In this document: piece after piece, positions 11,229 to 15,995 of the stretch
How the letters are laid out: every line of letters starts with the position of its first letter
How positions within the stretch are numbered: position 1 is the first letter of the stretch
Source of the DNA: CAISGS01 sp044346445
Lineage (GTDB): Bacteria > Pseudomonadota > Alphaproteobacteria > Caulobacterales > Caulobacteraceae
Assembly: GCA_044346445.1 (NCBI GenBank)
Contig: JBIIZD010000068.1
Coordinates: forward strand, 1 to 15,995
Reading direction: 5' to 3'
DNA length: 15,995 nucleotides
Program-made: the position numbers and the translations under genes
Notes under the pieces: model-generated
Database searches by the model: none
Told to the model about the DNA's origin: nothing
What the model saw: only the letters and a program-made list of their open reading frames with translations

Positions 11229-11318
11229 TCACGTCACCGCATAGGCCACTATACCCACCATCCAGACAAAACCGGTCAGAGATACCAAGGCAAGAAGATC
11301 GTGAACCAAACGCGTCAT
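11229..11318 (-). CDS. sidA: 29-aa single-pass membrane peptide, SidA-like SOS cell-division inhibitor (candidate)
   Basis: A 29-codon frame runs from ATG 11318-11316 to TGA 11231-11229, preceded by AGGAG at 8 bases spacing. The peptide starts MTRLVHD and then is hydrophobic from about residue 8 to 28 (LLALVSLTGFVWMVG followed by IVAYAV), one membrane helix with the basic end inside. A promoter with a LexA direct repeat lies 20 bases upstream and dnaE starts 28 bases downstream. Caulobacter SidA is, as I recall it, an SOS-induced 29-aa inner membrane peptide that blocks division through FtsW. Length, topology and LexA control all agree here. I could not align the sequences, so the SidA name rests on size, topology and context. 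Alternatives are an unrelated SOS membrane peptide or a leader peptide for dnaE. Confidence 0.68.
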   Translation of the reverse strand: MTRLVHDLLALVSLTGFVWMVGIVAYAVT

Positions 11319-11337
11319 AGGTCAAACTCCTAAATTT

Positions 11338-11352
11338 GTTCTGCCTATGTTC
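11338..11352 (-). promoter_or_regulatory. LexA (SOS) box, alphaproteobacterial direct-repeat type
   Basis: The minus strand reads GAAC-ATAGGCA-GAAC (GTTC-N7-GTTC on the plus strand), exactly the direct repeat bound by LexA in alphaproteobacteria. It overlaps the last bases of the candidate -10 and covers the likely transcription start, a good repressor position. A further GAAC at 11370-11367 lies in the promoter spacer but at a different spacing. Confidence 0.8.
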
Positions 11353-11379
11353 TATATTCTTGGTTTGTTCTCATTGCAA
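11351..11379 (-). promoter_or_regulatory. Sigma70-type promoter for the SidA-like gene and probably dnaE
   Basis: TTGCAA at 11379-11374, a 17-base spacer and TATAGA at 11356-11351 form a good housekeeping promoter on the minus strand. The expected start is near 11344, about 26 bases before the small gene's ATG. The LexA repeat overlaps its downstream edge. No terminator or second clear promoter is seen between the small gene and dnaE. Confidence 0.65.
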
Positions 11380-11435
11380 GTGGCCTCTAGAAAAATTTTT
11401 AGGTGGAAAATCACGAACCAAATCGCGTCAACCCC

Positions 11436-12116
11436 CTAGCCCTGCACCAAGACCCCGTCTCTCAGCATAAGCACTCGGTCCATATGCTTGGCGAGTTCCA
11501 TATTATGGGTGGCGATCAGGGCGGCGACGCCGGTATCCTTGACCAGGGACAAGAGGCCAGAAAACACCTGGGCGCTGGTGGTGGGGTCAAGATTGCCGGT
11601 GGGCTCGTCAGCCAATAGGATGCGCGGACGATTAGCGAGGGCGCGGGCAATGGCGACGCGCTGTTGCTCACCGCCGGAGAGTTGCGCGGGCTGGTGGTCA
11701 AGGCGCTCGGACAGGCCAAGACGGCTGAGCAGGAGCTCAGCATGGGCGCGAGCGGCTTTTTGGCTCTGGGCAGCGATCATCTGCGGCAGGGCGACATTGT
11801 CTAGGGCACTGAACTCTGCCAGCAAATGGTGGAACTGATAGACAAAACCGATCTGGTTCAGCCGCATGGCGGTGCGGGCGGAGTCTTTCAGGTCGGTGCA
11901 ATCGCGGCCCCCGATCACGACCTGTCCGGCGCTGGGCCGCTCAAGCAAGCCTGCCGCATGTAAAAGCGAAGACTTGCCCGACCCCGACGGCCCAATCAGC
12001 CCGACCATTTCACCCGGATAGAGGTCCAGATCAACGCCGCGCAGGACGGCCAAGACCTTATCGCCCGAGCGATAATTACGCTCAACGGCTTTGAGAGACA
12101 GGACCGGCTCACTCAT
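11436..12116 (-). CDS. lolD: Lipoprotein-releasing ABC transporter ATP-binding protein LolD
   Basis: LolD powers release of outer-membrane lipoproteins from the inner membrane to LolA, working with the LolC/E permease. The 226-aa ATPase has Walker A GPSGSGKS at 42-49, Q-loop Gln94, signature LSGGE at 146-150, Walker B ILLADE at 166-171 with Glu171, D-loop and switch His204. GFVYQFHHLLAEFSALDNV is characteristic of the LolD/MacB branch, and the adjacent permease decides for Lol. ATG 12116-12114 lies inside an 8-base overlap with the permease stop (ATGAGTGA), so translation is coupled. It is the last gene of the proS-lolC-lolD unit. Confidence 0.96.
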   Translation of the reverse strand: MSEPVLSLKAVERNYRSGDKVLAVLRGVDLDLYPGEMVGLIGPSGSGKSSLLHAAGLLERPSAGQVVIGGRDCTDLKDSARTAMRLNQIGFVYQFHHLLAEFSALDNVALPQMIAAQSQKAARAHAELLLSRLGLSERLDHQPAQLSGGEQQRVAIARALANRPRILLADEPTGNLDPTTSAQVFSGLLSLVKDTGVAALIATHNMELAKHMDRVLMLRDGVLVQG

Positions 12117-13404
12117 AGCGAAGGCCCTCCACCGGATCCAGCCGCGAGGCGCGCCAGGCCGGGGGCAAGGTTGCCAGCACCGACATCAGAAGCGACCAAA
12201 AGGTGACGCTGGCCACTTCTGGCCAGTCAATCTTGGCTGGAATATGGGCCAGAAAATAGACATCGGCGCTAAACACGGCTGTGCCCGTTATCCATTCCAC
12301 AAATTGCTGTATCTGGGCGATATAGGTGCAGAACAAGACCCCGATGATCAGGCCCGCCAAGGTGCCAGCCGCCCCAATCGAGGCCCCCGCCATAAAAAAG
12401 ATACGCAAGATCGCGCCCTGCCCCGCCCCCATGGTGCGCAATATGGCAATGTCGCGGCCCTTATTCTTCACCAGCATGATCAGACCTGAGATAATATTCA
12501 TGGCGGCAATGGCTACAATCAACATCAAGATCAAACGCATGACATTACGTTCAACCTGCAAGGCATTGAAAAAGCTTTGATTACGGTCCCGCCAATCCGT
12601 AACCAGTGCATCTGGGCCGGCAGCCTCATTCAGCAGCGGCTTTAGGGTCGAAAGACTGTCGGGATTGGCCAGCTTGACCTCAATCACATCAATCGCGCCC
12701 TCACGGCCAAAAAACAACTGGGCCTGCTGGAGCGGCATATAGAGGAAGGACTGATCGTATTCGCTCATGCCAATGCTGAATATGGCCCCGACCGTATAGA
12801 CCTTGCGGCGCGGTGTGCCACCAAAGGCGGTTGCGCCTCCGGTCGGCGAGATCAGGGTAATGGCATCGCCCGCCTTGACCCCCATGCTGGCGGCCAGTCG
12901 ATCCCCGATCAAAACCTCGTCGCCGCCATAGTCGCCAAGGCCAAACCCGGCCAAAGAGCCGCCCTTGATATTGCCGGTAATGATCTTGACCCGCATCAGG
13001 TCGTCACGCGTCATGCCCCGCACAATCGCCCCGGTAATCTGACCTTGACCAATCACCATGGCCTGGGCCTCGATCATGGGAGCGGCCTCGACCACACCGG
13101 GCACGGCACGGATACGCGCAATCACCGTGTCACGCTCAGGCGAAGACAGGACCGCGCCCCCGACATAGGCATGACCGTTAAAGCCAAGAATCCGGCCCAA
13201 AAGCTCGGTGCGAAAGCCGTTCATGACCGACATGACGATGATCAGCACGGCAACGGCAAGGGTTATACCGATAAAGGATATGCTTGAAATCAGAGCCACG
13301 CCGCCATTTTGGCGCTTGGTGCGCAGATAGCGGCCAGCGACCTGCCGCTCCCAGCGCGAGAACGGGCCAGCCGCTGTGCCATTCACCGCCGCCGTTCTGC
13401 TCAT
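12109..13404 (-). CDS. lolC: Lipoprotein-releasing ABC transporter permease (LolC/LolE family)
   Basis: The 431-aa permease has the FtsX/MacB fold: a membrane helix at about 37-61, a periplasmic domain of some 220 residues, and three C-terminal helices at about 289-313, 337-361 and 396-415. The coupling segment RDIAILRTMGA at 317-327 and the C-terminal ASRLDPVEGLRYE are typical of Lol permeases. E. coli uses a LolC-LolE heterodimer. Here one permease gene adjoins lolD, as is usual in alphaproteobacteria, so it probably works as a homodimer. ATG 13404-13402 overlaps the proS stop as ATGA; a TTG two codons earlier is ignored. Confidence 0.95.
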   Translation of the reverse strand: MSRTAAVNGTAAGPFSRWERQVAGRYLRTKRQNGGVALISSISFIGITLAVAVLIIVMSVMNGFRTELLGRILGFNGHAYVGGAVLSSPERDTVIARIRAVPGVVEAAPMIEAQAMVIGQGQITGAIVRGMTRDDLMRVKIITGNIKGGSLAGFGLGDYGGDEVLIGDRLAASMGVKAGDAITLISPTGGATAFGGTPRRKVYTVGAIFSIGMSEYDQSFLYMPLQQAQLFFGREGAIDVIEVKLANPDSLSTLKPLLNEAAGPDALVTDWRDRNQSFFNALQVERNVMRLILMLIVAIAAMNIISGLIMLVKNKGRDIAILRTMGAGQGAILRIFFMAGASIGAAGTLAGLIIGVLFCTYIAQIQQFVEWITGTAVFSADVYFLAHIPAKIDWPEVASVTFWSLLMSVLATLPPAWRASRLDPVEGLRYE

Positions 13405-14720
13405 GCACAAAGCGCCTTGAGCGCCGCCTCCAGCGGCAAGCTTTGACGCTCACCCGTAGCGCGGTTTTTCAACTCGACCTCGCCGGACGCCAGCCCCTTG
13501 GGGCCAATGATCAACTGCCAGGGAATGCCAATCAGGTCCATGGTCGCAAACTTGGCCCCAACGCGCTCAGGCGTATCGTCAAGCAAGGGCTCCTTGCCGG
13601 CCTCGGTCAAGGCGCGGTAGGCCAAGGCACAAGCCGCATCCACGGCCTCATCACCTGGCCGCAGATTGATGATCGCCACGCCAAACGGGGCAACCGACTC
13701 TGGCCAGATAATGCCGTTCTGGTCATGGCTGGCCTCGATGATTGCCCCCAGCAGGCGCGACACCCCAACGCCGTAGGAGCCCATATGCACTGGCCGATCG
13801 ACCCCGTCAGGACCGGTCACGACGGCCTTCATCGGGGCCGAGTATTTTTCACCGAAATAGAAGATGTGACCGACCTCAATGCCGCGCGCGGACAAGCGCT
13901 TGTCTTGCGGCACTTCGGCAGCAAACCGGGCGGCATCGTGCATTTCGTCGGTGGCGGCATAAAGCGCGGTGCGTTGATCGACCAGATGCTGCAAATCGCT
14001 GTCCCAGTCCTGGTCCGTGCCCGGCGGCGCCATCTCGACCAGATCGCGGTGGCAAAACACCTCGCTCTCGCCGGTTTCGGCCAAGACCACAAACTCATGG
14101 CTCAGATCGCCGCCAATTGGGCCGGTATCAGCCCGCATGGGCACCACCTTTAGCCCCATGCGGGCATAAAGATTGAGATAAGCAACAAACATGCGGTTAT
14201 AGCTGCGCCGGGCTGCGGCCTCATCCAGATCGAAGGAATAGGCATCCTTCATCAGGAATTCGCGCCCGCGCATGACGCCAAAGCGCGGTCTTTGCTCGTC
14301 CCGGAACTTCCACTGCATGTGATAGAGGTTTTTGGGCAGGTCCTTATAGGAGCGCACCGAGGCGCGGAAAATACCGGTGATCATTTCCTCATTGGTCGGG
14401 CCGTATAACAGCTCACGCTCATGCCGATCGACAATGCGCAACATTTCAGGGCCATAAGCATCATAGCGCCCCGACTCCCGCCATAGGTCAGCCAGTTGCA
14501 GGGTCGGCATCAAGAGCTCAATAGCCCCGGCCCGGTCCATCTCCTCGCGCACGATCTGTTCGATCTTTTTCAGCACCCTGTGACCCAGTGGCAGCCAGCT
14601 ATAAATGCCCGCCGCTTCTTGCCGGATCATGCCCGCGCGCAGCATCAGCCGGTGCGACACGATCTGCGCCTCGGCGGGGGTTTCTTTCAAGACCGGTAGA
14701 AAAAAGCGCGACAGGCGCAT
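13401..14720 (-). CDS. proS: Prolyl-tRNA synthetase, short alphaproteobacterial type
   Basis: ProS charges tRNA-Pro. The 439-aa class II synthetase shows motif 1 in GIYSWLPLGHRVLKKIEQIV (38-57), motif 2 FRDEQRPRFGVMRGREFLMKD (139-159) and motif 3 GVGVSRL (317-323), then an anticodon-binding domain at about 345-439. Between motifs 2 and 3 there is only a short linker in place of the roughly 180-residue editing domain of E. coli ProS, so mischarged Ala-tRNA-Pro must be cleared in trans by a free editing protein encoded elsewhere. ATG 14720-14718 is preferred over an upstream ORF start at 14849: the extra 43 residues do not look like ProS and would read into the terminator region. It leads the proS-lolC-lolD unit. 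Confidence 0.96.
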   Translation of the reverse strand: MRLSRFFLPVLKETPAEAQIVSHRLMLRAGMIRQEAAGIYSWLPLGHRVLKKIEQIVREEMDRAGAIELLMPTLQLADLWRESGRYDAYGPEMLRIVDRHERELLYGPTNEEMITGIFRASVRSYKDLPKNLYHMQWKFRDEQRPRFGVMRGREFLMKDAYSFDLDEAAARRSYNRMFVAYLNLYARMGLKVVPMRADTGPIGGDLSHEFVVLAETGESEVFCHRDLVEMAPPGTDQDWDSDLQHLVDQRTALYAATDEMHDAARFAAEVPQDKRLSARGIEVGHIFYFGEKYSAPMKAVVTGPDGVDRPVHMGSYGVGVSRLLGAIIEASHDQNGIIWPESVAPFGVAIINLRPGDEAVDAACALAYRALTEAGKEPLLDDTPERVGAKFATMDLIGIPWQLIIGPKGLASGEVELKNRATGERQSLPLEAALKALCA

Positions 14721-14831
14721 GGCGTGATCCGTGGACTGCAAAAGGTGCTTCACATAGCCCTGCCCGCAGGCACTTGGCAACGCATGGGCGCGAAACACTG
14801 ATGGATATGCAGCTTGATTGGCGTCAAAGGC

Positions 14832-14863
14832 AAAAAAAAGGCCGCACAAGGTGTGCGACCTTT
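14832..14863 (-). terminator. Strong intrinsic terminator upstream of proS
   Basis: A 12-position stem with one mismatch (AAAGGcCGCACA at 14837-14848 paired with 14852-14863, loop AGG) is followed on the minus strand by eight T residues at 14839-14832. It is the clearest terminator in the window. Because another terminator already lies behind the DUF1467 gene at 15013-15030, this one probably ends a separate short transcript. Confidence 0.85.
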
Positions 14864-14953
14864 AAAGTCAGTCATTGGGAGGAACGTCAGAATGGAAAAA
14901 AGACAGCCTTAGATCCATGGCTGATCTTACAACCTATCATTCGGCAGTGAACA
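14832..14953 (-). ncRNA. Candidate small RNA in the 331-base gap between the DUF1467 gene and proS
   Basis: The stretch between the two terminators has no protein gene. A promoter-like pair (TTTACT at 14988-14983, 18 bases, TATTAA at 14964-14959) would start a transcript near 14953, and the T8 terminator ends it near 14832, giving about 120 nt. Inside are a 5' hairpin (GGCA/TGCC, 14943-14957), a central hairpin (14904-14923, CAGCC/GGCTG) and an apparently unpaired CCTCCC at 14882-14877 just before the terminator. Such C-rich anti-Shine-Dalgarno stretches occur in several alphaproteobacterial regulatory RNAs. I recognise no known family, and the promoter is weak. Confidence 0.45.
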
Positions 14954-15004
14954 TGCCATTAATATGAGGCCGGAATATTTTCAGTAAAGGCCTAAAAAAC
15001 AGGC

Positions 15005-15030
15005 AAAACCTTGGCCTGACGGCTCAGGCC
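15005..15030 (-). terminator. Terminator behind the mce-DUF1467 unit
   Basis: A perfect 7-bp stem (GGCCTGA at 15013-15019 and TCAGGCC at 15024-15030, loop CGGC) lies 22 bases after the DUF1467 stop. On the minus strand it is followed by AAGGTTTTGCCTGTTTTTT, a T-rich though interrupted tail. It probably ends the epimerase transcript. Confidence 0.65.
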
Positions 15031-15051
15031 GCCTTGCAATCAGGCACGAGC

Positions 15052-15309
15052 CTATTGGTACGGTGTCGCGGGCAAGGGGATGAGCTTGAAATGCAAGACC
15101 AGCAACAGGACCACCCAAACAATGGCCGATACCCAGGTGGTGGTGATGAATTTGCGCTTCAAATTGGGATTGACCGGCGCGCCGGGATCGCCGCCATCGC
15201 CGGGATCCAAGCCCGCATCCCGATGACTGACCACGCCCAGCGGCAGAATCGCGAACAAGACCACCCACCACAGTACCAGATAGATGGCAATCGATGTGAC
15301 CGGACCCAT
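15052..15309 (-). CDS. DUF1467 family small membrane protein
   Basis: The 85-aa protein has two membrane helices, at about 5-27 (IAIYLVLWWVVLFAILPLG) and 57-78 (WVSAIVWVVLLLVLHFKLI), joined by a hydrophilic loop with a DPGDGGDPGAP stretch and the conserved NPNLKRKF before helix 2. This is the DUF1467 pattern, an uncharacterised family that in alphaproteobacteria often follows the methylmalonyl-CoA epimerase gene. Its ATG shares one base with the epimerase stop (TAATG), so the two are coupled. No biochemical role is known to me; the link to the epimerase is by position only. Confidence 0.88.
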   Translation of the reverse strand: MGPVTSIAIYLVLWWVVLFAILPLGVVSHRDAGLDPGDGGDPGAPVNPNLKRKFITTTWVSAIVWVVLLLVLHFKLIPLPATPYQ

Positions 15310-15725
15310 TAGTGTGCTTCCTTCGGTGTTTCCATCAGTTCAACCAGAACCCCGCCCATATTTTTGGGATGGATAAAGATCACGGGTGTGCCATGCGCGC
15401 CAATGCGCGGCTCGCCCAAAACAGTTGCGCCCTTGGCCTTCATATCGTCGCGCGCGGCATAGATATCGGGCACTTCGAAACAGACATGATGCTGGCCGCC
15501 CTTGGGGTTTTTTTCCAAAAAGGCATGGATGGGCGACTTGTCGCCATAGGGCTCGATCAGCTCGATCTGGCTATTGGGCAGATTGACGAAACACACCCAG
15601 ACGCCCTGCTCGGGCATGGCCCATTTGTCGGTCACTGAGGTTGCGCCCAGAAAATCGCGATACATGGCCACAGACTCGTCTATCGAGGGGGTGGCTATGC
15701 CAATATGGTTCAGTCTGCCGATCAT
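15309..15725 (-). CDS. mce: Methylmalonyl-CoA epimerase
   Basis: The enzyme interconverts (S)- and (R)-methylmalonyl-CoA so that propionyl-CoA carbon can enter the TCA cycle through methylmalonyl-CoA mutase. The 138-aa protein is a vicinal oxygen chelate fold of two repeats: LNHIGIATPSIDESVAMYRD at 5-24 and HHVCFEVPDIYAARDDMKAKG at 79-99. Likely metal ligands are His7, Gln53 in SQIELIEP, one of His79/His80, and Glu129 in GVLVELMETP. I start at ATG 15725-15723, because AAGGG lies 7 bases upstream; an ATG two codons earlier is too close to it. The ORF extends further upstream but without homology. Confidence 0.93.
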   Translation of the reverse strand: MIGRLNHIGIATPSIDESVAMYRDFLGATSVTDKWAMPEQGVWVCFVNLPNSQIELIEPYGDKSPIHAFLEKNPKGGQHHVCFEVPDIYAARDDMKAKGATVLGEPRIGAHGTPVIFIHPKNMGGVLVELMETPKEAH

Positions 15726-15827
15726 GGTCATGCCCTTGTTAGGTCTTTGCGTATTTATGCGTGGTCTTAACCCTGAACGAGGACCCATGCGACTGTCAAT
15801 TTGCCTCAGGGGCCGACTATGGTGCTA

Positions 15828-15934
15828 GCCCCCTCCACCGCTTCGCGGTCCCCCTCCCCCAAAGGGGGAGGATTTAGAACAGCGTAAATCTTGCCCCCCC
15901 TGGGGGAAGTACCGGCGAAGCCGGGGATGGGGGC
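15828..15934. repeat. Imperfect palindrome of two inverted GC-rich repeat copies
   Basis: The segment 15828-15880 (GCCCCCTCCACCGCTTCG, then GGTCCCCCTCCCCC, AAA, GGGGGAGG, ATTTA) recurs in inverted orientation at 15882-15934 as GCCCCCATCCCCGGCTTCG and onward, ending GATTTA. Each copy holds its own hairpin, for example CCTCCCCC-AAA-GGGGGAGG at 15853-15871. GATTTA and TAAATC meet near the centre. This resembles the dispersed CTTCG-containing intergenic repeats of many GC-rich proteobacteria. Confidence 0.7.
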
Positions 15935-15944
15935 AGCGCCGGTG

Positions 15945-15995
15945 CAGGGCCCCCCCCCCCCCGTGGGGGGGCCCCCCCCCCCCCGGGGGGGGGGT
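15945..15995. other. C and G homopolymer tail, probable assembly or sequencing artefact
   Basis: The last 51 bases are almost only runs of C and G (for example 14 C, then GTGGGGGGG, then C and G runs to the end). They carry no coding or regulatory signal. Contig ends in GC-rich hairpins often degrade this way. Do not rely on the sequence here. Confidence 0.75.

Noticed and set aside
14822..14827. TTGACG on the minus strand just after the terminator, as a proS -35
   Set aside because: The only -10-like sequence (TATCCA) is 14 bases away, too close for a normal spacer. proS needs a promoter in this region, but I cannot place it.
14721..14849. N-terminal extension of 43 residues on ProS
   Set aside because: The residues do not resemble ProS, the start would fall in the terminator tail, and MRLSRFFLPVLKETPAEAQ at 14720 matches the usual N-terminus.
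14892..14912. Plus-strand mini-ORF of 6 codons with a GGGAGG ribosome-binding-like site upstream (14877-14882)
   Set aside because: It ends after six codons with nothing downstream, and the GGGAGG is the complement of the CCTCCC in the candidate small RNA. No promoter supports plus-strand expression.
14866..15051. Possible tRNA or 6S RNA gene in the gap
   Set aside because: I found no cloverleaf, no CCA end, no GGTTCGAATCC-type T-arm, and no long central bubble hairpin.
15794..15799. Perfect TTGACA on the minus strand upstream of mce
   Set aside because: No acceptable -10 is found 16-18 bases downstream (TCAGGG or CAGGGT), so I do not call it a promoter.

Overview
This window comes from an alphaproteobacterial chromosome. 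Every convincing gene is on the minus strand, so the biological reading order runs from high to low coordinates. The gene order (mce and a DUF1467 gene, proS-lolC-lolD, dnaE, rpsB-tsf, pyrH-frr-uppS-cdsA-dxr-rseP-bamA) is a classic conserved block of this class. Further support comes from the short ProS without an editing insertion, the single LolC/E-type permease, the one-PDZ RseP (MmpA type) and an alphaproteobacterial LexA direct repeat. A 29-codon SidA-like gene under that repeat points to the Caulobacterales or relatives; that placement is inference.

Layout from right to left. 15726-15995 is non-coding: an imperfect palindrome of about 107 bp, then C and G homopolymers that look like an assembly edge. 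15052-15725 holds methylmalonyl-CoA epimerase and a two-helix DUF1467 membrane protein that share one base. 14721-15051 is a 331-base gap without a protein gene. It holds a terminator behind the DUF1467 gene and then a promoter-like pair and a second strong terminator that may bound a small RNA of about 120 nt. 11436-14720 is a tightly overlapping proS-lolC-lolD operon. 11201-11435 holds a sigma70-like promoter, a GAAC-N7-GAAC LexA box overlapping its -10 end, and a 29-aa membrane peptide with a good ribosome binding site, 28 bases ahead of dnaE. 7571-7747 is the rpsB leader. From there to base 1 runs the translation, lipid and envelope block: rpsB, tsf, pyrH, frr, uppS, cdsA, dxr, rseP and the first 72 codons of bamA.

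The genes fit a growth and envelope theme. S2, EF-Ts and Frr serve translation and PyrH supplies UDP. Dxr and UppS lead to undecaprenyl diphosphate for peptidoglycan, CdsA makes CDP-diacylglycerol, RseP and BamA serve the envelope, and LolC/LolD release lipoproteins from the inner membrane. The most interesting point is the LexA-box promoter that appears to drive a tiny membrane protein and probably the replicative polymerase gene behind it. This matches the architecture of an SOS division checkpoint (SidA of Caulobacter, 29 aa, acting on FtsW/FtsN). Several ORFs were shortened to internal ATG codons with better ribosome binding sites. dxr is the exception: TTG is its only workable start.
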